6,377 nt of DNA from Burkholderiales bacterium (GCA_947448105.1 CANFNE010000150.1:1-6377), one strand, 5' to 3'. Positions 1-6,377 are shown, numbered from the stretch's first letter. Numbers and translations: made by a program. The notes: generated by a model not told the origin, from the sequence alone.

Positions 1-680
1 CGCGGCAGCATCATGTCGCCGCCGATGAGCACCTGCAGTTCGTCGCAGTACAGCGCAATGTGTTCGGGTGCGTGGCCGTAGCCGCTGATGCAGCGCCAGC
101 TGCGCCCGCCGATTTGCAGCAGATTGCCGTCCATCAGGCGGCAGTAGCTCTCGGGCATAGACGGCACCAGGGACGGAAAGTAGTTGGTGCGAGCGCGGAT
201 TTTGGCCACTGACTCGGCGTCGTTCAGGCCATGCTGCGCAAAGTAGGCGGCCGAGCGTTCGCCGCCAAAGCCGTTGTCGCCCATACAGGCCATGCGCGCC
301 ACCTGGTAGTCGGTGGCGCTGATCCACAGGGCCACGTTCCAGCGCTGGCACAGCCAGTGCGCCAGGCCAATGTGGTCGGGGTGCATGTGGGTGGCAATCA
401 CCCGCACGATGGGCAGGCCTTCAAGTTCGTTGGCAAAAATCGCTTCCCACTGGGCTTTGGATTCGTCGCGGCTGATGCAGCAGTCCACCACGCTCCAGCC
501 TTCCACCGGGCCGTTTTCACCCTCAATCGTGTCGCGCAGCAGCCACAGGTTGATGTGGTTCAGTGCAAAGGGCAGCGCCATGCGGATCCACTTGATGCCG
601 GGTGCGACTTCGATGCAGCGGCCCTGCGCGGGCAGCGCGTCGCCCAAGGGATAGTGGAGTTGCTTTTCGAGCTCGTTCAT
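1..680 (-). CDS. Metallo-beta-lactamase-fold hydrolase, partial (C-terminus outside window)
   Basis: This is a divergently transcribed hydrolase of the MBL superfamily, probably cytosolic since no signal peptide is seen. Reading from the ATG complementary to 678-680 gives 226 complete codons before the left edge. Family hallmarks are intact: THMHPDH at residues 97-103 supplies H98, H100, D102 and H103, H203 lies in GYGHAPEH, and D222 lies in GGDMM. This is a near-complete binuclear metal site, and the last His ligand would lie beyond the edge. The N-terminus (MNELEKQLHYPLG) runs straight into the fold, supporting this start, although no clear Shine-Dalgarno precedes it. The substrate cannot be told from sequence. 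Similar proteins are called generic MBL hydrolases, related to glyoxalase II and LACTB2-like enzymes. Sharing a divergent control region with a LiuR-type regulator suggests, but does not prove, a role with acyl-CoA or other thioesters. Confidence 0.9.
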   Translation of the reverse strand, partial: MNELEKQLHYPLGDALPAQGRCIEVAPGIKWIRMALPFALNHINLWLLRDTIEGENGPVEGWSVVDCCISRDESKAQWEAIFANELEGLPIVRVIATHMHPDHIGLAHWLCQRWNVALWISATDYQVARMACMGDNGFGGERSAAYFAQHGLNDAESVAKIRARTNYFPSLVPSMPESYCRLMDGNLLQIGGRSWRCISGYGHAPEHIALYCDELQVLIGGDMMLP

Positions 681-701
681 GGGTGTTTTTTTATGCCTCA
701 T

Positions 702-727
702 AATTGACGTTTACGTAAACGTCAATT
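702..727. promoter_or_regulatory. Perfect 26-bp palindromic operator, likely LiuR site
   Basis: The half-site AATTGACGTTTAC is followed immediately by its exact reverse complement, giving a 26-bp dyad with no mismatch and no spacer, centred between 714 and 715. ACGT recurs at 707-710, 713-716 and 719-722, a strict 6-bp period. It sits between the hydrolase start and the MerR-type regulator start. MerR-family proteins bind such dyads as dimers, usually within a promoter that has a long 19-20 bp spacer. A TTGACG hexamer (704-709) with a 20-bp gap to GACGAT (730-735) would fit that geometry on the plus strand, but the -10 is poor. On the minus strand TTTACG (719-714) and CATAAA (695-690) lie 18 bp apart. 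The palindrome is certain. The binding protein and the promoter hexamers are inferred. Confidence 0.8.
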
Positions 728-803
728 GCGACGATTGTAGTCAGCGCAAGCCCCGGGCCCTGTCGCCTTGGTTTGCACATCGCCCTTTTTTACGGGTTTT
801 ATC

Positions 804-827
804 TGGACGCTTCGGTAAACGGCATGA
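804..827 (+). promoter_or_regulatory. Degenerate second operator copy over the regulator start codon
   Basis: Aligned without gaps to 704-727, this stretch matches 16 of 24 bases. Its right arm begins GTAAACGGCA, 9 of 10 identical to GTAAACGTCA of the main operator. The left arm matches 7 of 11. It lies exactly 100 bp downstream of the main palindrome and covers the ribosome-binding region and ATG (824-826) of the regulator gene, where no good Shine-Dalgarno is visible. Its own dyad symmetry is weak, so it may be a single half-site or chance similarity. If bound, it would suit autoregulation. Confidence 0.35.
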
Positions 828-1261
828 GCACCACTTTCAGCATTGGCGACCTGGCGCGCGAGTTTGACCTGACCACGCGCGCCATCCGGTTTTACGAAGA
901 CCTGGGGCTCTTGCAGCCCGAGCGCACCGGGCCGCTGGGGCGCAACCGCGTCTACAGCGTGCGCGACCGCACCCGGCTCAAGCTCACGCTGCGCGCCAAG
1001 CGCCTGGGCCTGAGCCTGACCGAGGCCAAGGACATTATTGAGACCTACGACAGCCCGCGCGACACCGGCATGCAGCTGACCAAGTTTTTGACCGTGCTCG
1101 ACGTACACCGCGCGCGCATTGAAGAACAAATGGCCGACTTGCAGGCCAATCTGGACGAGATCAAAGTGCACCAGCGCGAGGCGCGTGCCTTGCTTGCCAA
1201 AGCCCAAGCCCCGGCCTCCAAAACCAAAAAGGCGCCCGCCGCCGCCGCCGATGTACTCTAA
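824..1261 (+). CDS. liuR: MerR-family transcriptional regulator, LiuR type
   Basis: This 145-residue protein probably controls the branched-chain acyl-CoA (liu) genes downstream and the divergent hydrolase. The N-terminal winged helix-turn-helix is clear: FSIGDLAREFDLTTRAIRFYE at about residues 5-25, then the wing region with GRNRVYS at 39-45. A long dimerisation helix follows at about 85-127, and the tail is rich in Ala, Lys and Pro (about 128-142). The protein has no cysteine, so it is not a thiol-based metal or redox sensor of the classic MerR, CueR or SoxR kind. Its start is ATG 824, because the fold begins four residues later. An in-frame TTG at 773 would add 17 residues not expected in the family. 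The family assignment is strong. The LiuR role rests on its similarity as I recall it and on the isovaleryl-CoA dehydrogenase gene two genes downstream. Confidence 0.88.
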   Translation: MSTTFSIGDLAREFDLTTRAIRFYEDLGLLQPERTGPLGRNRVYSVRDRTRLKLTLRAKRLGLSLTEAKDIIETYDSPRDTGMQLTKFLTVLDVHRARIEEQMADLQANLDEIKVHQREARALLAKAQAPASKTKKAPAAAADVL

Positions 1262-1703
1262 AACAAGCGCTCCCCCCACCGACGCGCTCTGGCAGCGGGT
1301 GCACAGCAGCCTGAACCGCCAGGGCATGATGGTGCATTTGCAGGCGCGCCTGCTGCGTGTGGAGCACGGGCTGGTAGAAATCGCCTTGCCGTATTCCGAC
1401 CGCGTCACGCAGCAGCAAAACGGCTTTCATGGCGGCGCCATGGGCGCGCTGGCCGATATTGCCGGCGGTTACGCGGCGCTCACCGTGATCGCCGAAGGCC
1501 TGGAAGTGACCACGGTGGAATACAAGATCAACTTTCTGGCCGCCTTCCAGGGCGGCGAGTTGCGCGCCATCGGGCGTGTGGTGCGCGCGGGCCGGCGCAT
1601 CATCGTCACCACGGCCGAGGTGCTGCACGTGGCCGCTGACGGCACACAAAGCCCCTGCGCTGTGATGCAGCAAACCCTGACCTCGGTGCCTGCGACGCTT
1701 TAG
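1251..1703 (+). CDS. PaaI-family hotdog-fold acyl-CoA thioesterase
   Basis: The 150-residue product matches the single hotdog-domain thioesterase family (PaaI/YdiI-like), which hydrolyses acyl-CoA to free acid and CoA, usually as a cytosolic tetramer. The helix motif NGFHGGAMGALADIAGGYAA at residues 58-77 carries the HGG turn (60-62) and the likely catalytic acid D69. The strand VEYKINFLA at 89-97 is also typical. ATG 1251 overlaps the last 11 bases of the regulator gene in another frame and has no separate ribosome-binding site, so translational coupling is likely. The open frame continues upstream but there only shadows the regulator gene. In this operon it may release CoA from stalled or side-product acyl-CoAs; that role is inference, and the acyl chain preferred cannot be read from sequence. 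Confidence 0.88.
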   Translation: MYSKTSAPPTDALWQRVHSSLNRQGMMVHLQARLLRVEHGLVEIALPYSDRVTQQQNGFHGGAMGALADIAGGYAALTVIAEGLEVTTVEYKINFLAAFQGGELRAIGRVVRAGRRIIVTTAEVLHVAADGTQSPCAVMQQTLTSVPATL

Positions 1704-1750
1704 CCACGAACCACCCGTTTTATTTCCCCGTTTCTACTGGAGACTTTCCC

Positions 1751-2932
1751 ATGAACAACTTGCCCGGCCTGGACTTTCAACTCGGTGACGATGTAGACGC
1801 CCTGCGCGACGCAGTGCGTGAATTTGCCCAAGGCGAAATCGCTCCGCGCGCCGCCGAGATCGACAAAAACGACCAATTTCCCATGGACCTGTGGCGCAAG
1901 ATGGGCGACCTGGGCGTGCTCGGCATCACCGTGGGAGAGGAATACGGCGGCGCCAATATGGGCTACCTGGCGCACATGGTGGCGATGGAAGAAATCTCGC
2001 GCGCCAGCGCCAGCGTGGGCCTGAGCTACGGCGCACACAGCAATCTGTGCGTCAACCAGATTAAGCGCAACGGCAGCGAAGCGCAGCGCGCGAAATACCT
2101 GCCCAAGCTCATCAGCGGCGAGCATGTGGGGGCGCTTGCCATGAGCGAGCCCGGCGCTGGCAGCGACGTGCTGAGCATGAAGCTGCGCGCCGAGGACAAA
2201 GGCGGCTACTACCTCTTGAACGGCAGCAAGATGTGGATCACCAACGGCCCGGACGCCGACACGCTGGTGGTTTACGCCAAATCGGAACCTGAATTGGGCG
2301 CGCGCGGTGTGACCGCCTTTTTGATCGAAAAAGGCATGCCCGGTTTCTCGGTGGCGCAAAAGCTCGACAAGCTTGGCATGCGCGGCAGCCACACCGGTGA
2401 GCTGGTGTTCCACAACGTTGAAGTGCCGCTGTCCCATGTGCTCGGTGGCCTGAACCAGGGCGCCAAGGTGCTGATGAGCGGGCTGGACTACGAACGCGCG
2501 GTGCTGACCGGAGGGCCGCTGGGCATCATGCAGTCGGTGATGGACAACGTGGTGCCCTACATCCACGACCGCAAGCAGTTTGGCCAGAGCATTGGCGAAT
2601 TCCAGCTCATCCAGGGCAAGGTCGCCGACATGTACACCGTGCTGCAGGCCGGGCGCTCGTTTGCCTATACGGTGGCCAAAAACCTCGACGCCCTGGGCGC
2701 CGAGCATGTGCGTCGGGTGCGCAAAGACTGCGCCAGCGTGATTTTGTGGACTGCCGAAAAAGCCACCTGGATGGCCGGCGAGGGCGTGCAGATCTTTGGC
2801 GGCAACGGCTACATCAATGACTACCCGATGGGCCGCCTGTGGCGCGACGCCAAGCTGTATGAAATTGGCGCGGGCACCAGCGAAATCCGCCGCATGCTGA
2901 TCGGGCGCGAGCTGTTTGCAGAGACCATGTAA
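1751..2932 (+). CDS. liuA: Isovaleryl-CoA dehydrogenase
   Basis: This FAD flavoenzyme of the acyl-CoA dehydrogenase family oxidises isovaleryl-CoA to 3-methylcrotonyl-CoA, the first committed step of leucine breakdown after the branched-chain ketoacid dehydrogenase; electrons pass to electron-transfer flavoprotein. It has 393 residues, the normal length. The first family signature is AMSEPGAGSD (130-139) and the second starts at QIFGGNGYINDYPMGR (347-362). The subfamily is set by the catalytic base. LDYERAVLTGGPLG (245-258) places Glu249 where human isovaleryl-CoA dehydrogenase has its catalytic Glu254, and YEIGAGTSEIRR (370-381) has Ala where the medium- and short-chain enzymes carry their Glu. 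ATG 1751 follows GGAG at 1739-1742 with an 8-base gap. The 47 bases before it hold no evident terminator or separate promoter. Confidence 0.96.
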   Translation: MNNLPGLDFQLGDDVDALRDAVREFAQGEIAPRAAEIDKNDQFPMDLWRKMGDLGVLGITVGEEYGGANMGYLAHMVAMEEISRASASVGLSYGAHSNLCVNQIKRNGSEAQRAKYLPKLISGEHVGALAMSEPGAGSDVLSMKLRAEDKGGYYLLNGSKMWITNGPDADTLVVYAKSEPELGARGVTAFLIEKGMPGFSVAQKLDKLGMRGSHTGELVFHNVEVPLSHVLGGLNQGAKVLMSGLDYERAVLTGGPLGIMQSVMDNVVPYIHDRKQFGQSIGEFQLIQGKVADMYTVLQAGRSFAYTVAKNLDALGAEHVRRVRKDCASVILWTAEKATWMAGEGVQIFGGNGYINDYPMGRLWRDAKLYEIGAGTSEIRRMLIGRELFAETM

Positions 2933-2989
2933 TGTGGGGGTAAATGGCGATTCGTACACTGCGCCATCTACCAACGAAAGCAACAGGCC

Positions 2990-3664
2990 ATGAGCACCGA
3001 ACTGACAGAACTCTTTGACAAAAACCGGCAATGGGCGCGTGACACCGAAAAGCGCGAAGCCGGCTTCTTTACCCGCTTGCTGCAACAGCAAAAACCGGAA
3101 TACCTGTGGATTGGCTGCGCCGACAGCCGCGTGCCGGCCAACGAGCTGGTGGGTTTGCTGCCCGGCGAGCTTTTTGTACACCGCAACGTCGCCAACCTGC
3201 TGGTGCACTCCGACCTGAACGCCTTGTCGGTCATCCAGTACGCGGTGGACGCGCTGGGCGTGAAACACATCATCGTGGTGGGCCACAGCAACTGCGGCGG
3301 CATTCGCGCGGCCATGAACAACCAGCGCGCCGGTTTGGTGGACAACTGGCTGCGCCACGTGCAAGACGTGCGTGATGCGCACGAAGATTTCCTGGCCAGC
3401 CTGCCCGAGGACTTTCGGGTGGACGCCCTGGTCGAACTCAATGTGCTGGAGCAAGCGCGCAACGTCTGCCGCACCACGGTGGTGGCCGACGCCTGGCAGC
3501 GCGGGCAATCGGTGGTGGTGCACGGCTGGGTGTACGGCCTGCACAATGGCCTGTTGCAGGACATGTGCATTACTGCAGCCAGCAGTGACGAGGTGACCCC
3601 CGCCTACGCGCGCGCGCTCGACGCCTTGCGCCAGCGCTGGTCGGCGCGCCTGACAAACCCCTGA
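2990..3664 (+). CDS. can: Beta-class carbonic anhydrase
   Basis: This enzyme interconverts CO2 and bicarbonate with a catalytic zinc ion in the cytosol. It has 224 residues, close to E. coli Can. Zinc ligands are Cys43, His99 and Cys102, in CADSRVP (43-49) and GHSNCGG (98-104), with the Asp45-Arg47 dyad in place. Trp40, Arg65 and Tyr182 match the bicarbonate-binding triad of the allosteric type II beta enzymes (Trp39, Arg64 and Tyr181 in the Haemophilus influenzae enzyme), so bicarbonate and pH control are likely. It starts 57 bases after the dehydrogenase, with only a weak ribosome-binding site, and ends 15 bases before aceK. Placed next to the dehydrogenase whose product is carboxylated by a bicarbonate-using enzyme, it may supply that substrate; this coupling is inferred. 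Confidence 0.95.
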   Translation: MSTELTELFDKNRQWARDTEKREAGFFTRLLQQQKPEYLWIGCADSRVPANELVGLLPGELFVHRNVANLLVHSDLNALSVIQYAVDALGVKHIIVVGHSNCGGIRAAMNNQRAGLVDNWLRHVQDVRDAHEDFLASLPEDFRVDALVELNVLEQARNVCRTTVVADAWQRGQSVVVHGWVYGLHNGLLQDMCITAASSDEVTPAYARALDALRQRWSARLTNP

Positions 3665-3666
3665 GC

Positions 3667-3670
3667 GGAG
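3667..3670 (+). promoter_or_regulatory. Shine-Dalgarno deciding the aceK start
   Basis: GGAG here lies 9 bases before ATG 3680 but only 3 bases before an in-frame TTG at 3674. The normal spacing favours the ATG, shortening the longest open frame by two residues. Confidence 0.7.
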
Positions 3671-3679
3671 CCTTTGCCT

Positions 3680-5497
3680 ATGTTTCCCACCCGCCTCGAT
3701 TCCTCGGTTGCCTACGATATTGCCAAGGCAATGATGGACGGCTTTAACCGCCATTACCGCCTGTTTCGCACCGAGTCCGCGCGCGCCAAGCACCGTTTTG
3801 AGACGGCGGACTGGCACGGCCAGCAGCGCGCGCAGCGCGAGCGCATCGAGTTTTATGACCTGCGGGTGCTGGAGTGTTCCAACCGCCTGGAGCGCGAATA
3901 CAAGGCCGATGTGCAGCCCATGGACGTGTGGCAACAGGTCAAGTTGCACTACATCGGCCTGCTGGTAGACCACCACCAGCCCGAGCTGGCCGAGACTTTT
4001 TTCAACTCGGTGACCACCAAAATCCTGCACCGCGCCTATTTTCAGAACAACTTCATCTTTGTGCGCCCGGCGGTCAGCACCGAGTACATCGAAGACTCGG
4101 ACCCCCAGTCGCGTCCCACCTACCGTTCGTATTACCCGGCGCTGGGCAATATGGCCGAGGTGCTGTCGCGCATGGTGAAGGACTTTGACCTGCGTCTGGG
4201 CTTTGAAGATCTGGTGCGCGACACTGCATGGGTGGCCCAGGCCATGCTTGAGCGCCTGGGCGACGCCAAGCTGCGTGCCAATTTTCAAATCCAGGTGCTT
4301 TCGGGTCTGTTTTTTCGCAACAAGGGTTGCTACATCGTGGGCAAGCTGATCAACGGCTTTAACGAATTTCCTTTTGCACTGCCCGTTTTGCACAATAAAA
4401 AGGGCAAGCTGGTCATAGACGCCGCCCTCTTTGGCGAGGACGATTTGCTGGTGTTGTTCAGCTTTGCCCGCGCTTACTTTATGGTGGACATGGAAGTGCC
4501 ATCGGCCTACGTGCAGTTTTTGCGCAGCATGATGCCGCGCAAGCCACGCAACGAGATTTACAACGCGCTGGGCCTGGCCAAGCAGGGCAAGACGCTGTTT
4601 TACCGCGACTTTTTGCACCACCTGCGCCATTCGACCGACAAATTTCGCATCGCCCCCGGTATCAAGGGCATGGTGATGCTGGTGTTTGATCTGCCCAGTT
4701 TTCCGTATGTGTTCAAGGTGATCAAAGACTTTTATCCGCCGCCCAAAGACACTTCGCGCGAGCAGATCAAGGGCAAGTATTTGCTGGTCAAGCAACACGA
4801 CCGCGTGGGCCGCATGGCCGACACCTTGGAATACAGCGAAGTAGGCTTTCCGCGCGACCGTTTTGACGACGCGCTGATTGCTGAGATCGAAAAATTCGCG
4901 CCCAGCCAGCTCGAGATCAATGACCGCGATGGCGATGGCACGCAAGAAGTGATCCTCAAGCACGTCTATATCGAGCGGCGCATGATTCCGCTCAACATCT
5001 ACCTGCAAGAGGCGTTTGACGCCGGTGGCGCCAACGCCGCCGACACTTCGCCCGAGGCCGCGCGTGCCCGCGAGCAGATTGAGCGCGGCGTAGTCGAGTA
5101 CGGCAACGCCATCAAAGACCTGGTGGCGGCCAACATCTTTCCCGGCGACATGCTGTGGAAAAACTTTGGCATCACCCGCCATGGCAAGGTCGTTTTTTAC
5201 GACTACGACGAGATCGAATACATCACCGACTGCAACTTTCGCCGCGTGCCTGCACCCCGCAACGAAGAGGACGAAATGTCGGGCGAGGTCTGGTATTCGG
5301 TCGGCCCCAAAGATGTGTTCCCCGAGACCTTCGCTCCATTTTTGCTAGGCAACCCGGCGGTGCGCAGCGTGTTCATGCAACACCACGGCGACCTGCTGGA
5401 CGCGTCTTTTTGGCAAGGCCACAAAGACCGCATCACCGCCGGCCACGTGCACGACGTTTTTCCCTACGACCGCGAGAAGCGGTTCCCCCGCGCCTGA
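3680..5497 (+). CDS. aceK: Isocitrate dehydrogenase kinase/phosphatase
   Basis: AceK phosphorylates and dephosphorylates NADP-isocitrate dehydrogenase on a serine, switching isocitrate between the TCA cycle and the glyoxylate shunt. The 605-residue product has the full layout: an N-terminal regulatory domain to about residue 320, then an atypical kinase-like domain. The ATP loop is APGIKGMVM (325-333). Lys346 in YVFKVIKD sits 21 residues after the loop start, as catalytic Lys336 does in E. coli. HDRVGRMADT follows from His373, and the metal-binding pair Asp508 and Asp510 lies in FYDYDEI. It is somewhat longer than the E. coli protein (578 residues), with an Ala-rich insert at about 445-470 explaining most of the difference. 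It lies 15 bases after the carbonic anhydrase gene, which argues for co-transcription. E. coli instead has it in aceBAK. Confidence 0.97.
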   Translation: MFPTRLDSSVAYDIAKAMMDGFNRHYRLFRTESARAKHRFETADWHGQQRAQRERIEFYDLRVLECSNRLEREYKADVQPMDVWQQVKLHYIGLLVDHHQPELAETFFNSVTTKILHRAYFQNNFIFVRPAVSTEYIEDSDPQSRPTYRSYYPALGNMAEVLSRMVKDFDLRLGFEDLVRDTAWVAQAMLERLGDAKLRANFQIQVLSGLFFRNKGCYIVGKLINGFNEFPFALPVLHNKKGKLVIDAALFGEDDLLVLFSFARAYFMVDMEVPSAYVQFLRSMMPRKPRNEIYNALGLAKQGKTLFYRDFLHHLRHSTDKFRIAPGIKGMVMLVFDLPSFPYVFKVIKDFYPPPKDTSREQIKGKYLLVKQHDRVGRMADTLEYSEVGFPRDRFDDALIAEIEKFAPSQLEINDRDGDGTQEVILKHVYIERRMIPLNIYLQEAFDAGGANAADTSPEAARAREQIERGVVEYGNAIKDLVAANIFPGDMLWKNFGITRHGKVVFYDYDEIEYITDCNFRRVPAPRNEEDEMSGEVWYSVGPKDVFPETFAPFLLGNPAVRSVFMQHHGDLLDASFWQGHKDRITAGHVHDVFPYDREKRFPRA

Positions 5498-5529
5498 GCG
5501 CGCAGCCATTTTTTTAGGAGCAATTTGCC

Positions 5530-6377
5530 ATGCAAGACCCCATCGTGATCGTCAGCGCCGCCCGCACGCCCATGGGTGCGTTCCAGGGTGATTTTTCCAG
5601 CCTCGCCGCCCATGACCTGGGAGGCGCCGCTATCAAGGCCGCCATGGAGCGCGCAGGCGTGGCGCCAGAGCAAGTCAATGAGGTGCTGTTTGGCAACTGC
5701 CTGATGGCCGGCCAGGGCCAGGCCCCAGCGCGCCAGGCGGCGTTCAAGGGCGGTTTGCCCATCAGTGCGGGAGCGGTCACGCTGTCCAAGATGTGTGGCT
5801 CGGGCATGCGCGCGGCCATGTTCGCGCACGACATGCTGGCCGCGGGCAGTGCCGACGTGCTGGTGGCCGGTGGCATGGAAAGCATGACCAACGCCCCGTA
5901 TTTGCTGCCCAAGGCGCGCGGCGGCTACCGCATCGGCCACGACCGCATTTTTGACCACATGATGCTCGACGGCCTGGAAGACGCCTACGAGGCCGGCCGC
6001 TCCATGGGCACCTTTGGCGAAGACTGTGCTGCCAAATACGGCTTTACCCGCGACCAGCAAGACGCCTTTGCCACCACCAGCGTGCAGCGCGCCCAGGCCG
6101 CCACCCAGTCGGGCGCGTTTGCTGCCGAGATCACGCCAGTGGCCGTCAAAACCCGCGCAGGTGAGAGCGTGATTTCTATTGACGAAGGCCCGGGCAAGGT
6201 CAAGCTCGACAAGATTCCTTCGCTAAAAGCAGCGTTCAAAAAAGACGGCACCATCACGGCGGCCAGCAGCTCCAGCATCAACGACGGCGCCGCCGCCTTG
6301 GTGATGATGCGCGCCTCCACCGCAGCCAAACTGGGCTGCAAACCCCTGGCCAAAATCGTCAGCCACGCGGTGCACGC
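5530..6377 (+). CDS. Acetyl-CoA C-acetyltransferase (thiolase), partial (C-terminus outside window)
   Basis: This is a biosynthetic/degradative type II thiolase, which condenses or splits acetoacetyl-CoA and two acetyl-CoA. There are 282 complete codons before the right edge, out of a usual length of about 390-400. The nucleophilic Cys89 lies in SKMCGSGMRAA (86-96), VLVAGGMESMTNAPY lies at 110-124, and SINDGAA (249-255) carries Asn251, which corresponds to the oxyanion-hole Asn of known thiolases. The catalytic His and second Cys lie beyond the window. ATG 5530 follows a strong AGGAG at 5516-5520 with a 9-base gap, and the gene starts 32 bases after aceK. In a leucine pathway it would cleave acetoacetyl-CoA made from acetoacetate. 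A role in polyhydroxybutyrate synthesis (PhaA-like) cannot be excluded, so no symbol is given. Confidence 0.94.
   Translation, partial: MQDPIVIVSAARTPMGAFQGDFSSLAAHDLGGAAIKAAMERAGVAPEQVNEVLFGNCLMAGQGQAPARQAAFKGGLPISAGAVTLSKMCGSGMRAAMFAHDMLAAGSADVLVAGGMESMTNAPYLLPKARGGYRIGHDRIFDHMMLDGLEDAYEAGRSMGTFGEDCAAKYGFTRDQQDAFATTSVQRAQAATQSGAFAAEITPVAVKTRAGESVISIDEGPGKVKLDKIPSLKAAFKKDGTITAASSSSINDGAAALVMMRASTAAKLGCKPLAKIVSHAVH

Noticed and set aside
231..707. Plus-strand open frame of 158 codons opposite the metallo-hydrolase.
   Set aside because: The minus strand here encodes a full set of MBL motifs, so this is its shadow. Its product shows no family features.
773..823. TTG-initiated 17-residue N-terminal extension of the MerR-type regulator.
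   Set aside because: The family fold starts right after ATG 824, and the extension resembles no known N-terminus. There is no convincing ribosome-binding site before the TTG.
1238..1249. Four GCC units near the end of the regulator gene, just before the thioesterase start, considered as a slippage site.
   Set aside because: Four units are too few for a phase-variable tract, and adding or losing a triplet would keep the frame. It simply encodes an Ala run.
722..1408. Minus-strand open frame of 228 codons across the regulator and thioesterase.
   Set aside because: It is antisense to two recognisable protein families and contains low-complexity Gly-rich segments.
2944..2967. Inverted repeat ATGGCG/CGCCAT in the gap between the dehydrogenase and carbonic anhydrase genes.
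   Set aside because: The stem is only 6 bp with a 12-base loop and no T-run follows, so it is too weak to call a terminator or regulatory hairpin.
1700..5182. A 1160-codon open frame on the minus strand spanning the dehydrogenase, carbonic anhydrase and aceK genes.
   Set aside because: It is antisense to three clearly real genes. Its translation is a His/Ala/Val/Gln/Leu-rich mixture with no recognisable domain, as expected when codons of GC-rich genes are read backwards.
5489..5515. Short CGCGC/GCGCG hairpin over the aceK stop codon followed by seven T residues, resembling an intrinsic terminator.
   Set aside because: The stem is only 5 bp and six bases separate it from the T-run. The T-run abuts the thiolase ribosome-binding site, so at most it causes partial attenuation.

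Overview
The window reads as high-GC betaproteobacterial chromosome, most likely Burkholderiales and probably Comamonadaceae (Rhodoferax, Polaromonas or Acidovorax relatives). This placement rests on codon use, the protein families and the gene order as I recall them, not on a database search. No RNA genes, mobile elements, CRISPR arrays or long repeats are visible. Coding density is high.

Layout. Positions 1-680 hold a minus-strand metallo-beta-lactamase-fold hydrolase whose C-terminus runs off the left edge. A 143-base divergent intergenic region (681-823) follows. It carries a perfect 26-bp palindrome at 702-727, the best candidate operator. From 824 onward every gene is on the plus strand with short gaps or overlaps, which looks like one operon: a MerR-family regulator of the LiuR type (824-1261), a PaaI-like hotdog thioesterase overlapping it by 11 bases (1251-1703), isovaleryl-CoA dehydrogenase (1751-2932), a beta-class carbonic anhydrase (2990-3664), isocitrate dehydrogenase kinase/phosphatase AceK (3680-5497), and the first 282 codons of an acetyl-CoA C-acetyltransferase (thiolase, from 5530, cut by the right edge).

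How the genes may work together. The core is leucine/isovalerate (liu) catabolism. The dehydrogenase makes 3-methylcrotonyl-CoA, whose next step is a biotin carboxylase that consumes bicarbonate. Carbonic anhydrase could supply that bicarbonate. The pathway ends in acetyl-CoA and acetoacetate; once acetoacetate is activated to its CoA ester, the thiolase can split it to acetyl-CoA. Growth on acetyl-CoA units needs the glyoxylate shunt, and AceK is the enzyme that diverts isocitrate into it. The window therefore looks like a catabolic operon that also carries a cofactor supplier and a central-carbon flux switch. The methylcrotonyl-CoA carboxylase and HMG-CoA lyase genes are not in the window and are predicted to lie to the right.

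Novelty. Most genes are ordinary members of known families. The points most worth a second look are the placement of aceK and can inside a liu-type operon, the near-ideal palindromic operator, and a degenerate second copy of that operator exactly 100 bp downstream on the regulator's own start codon.
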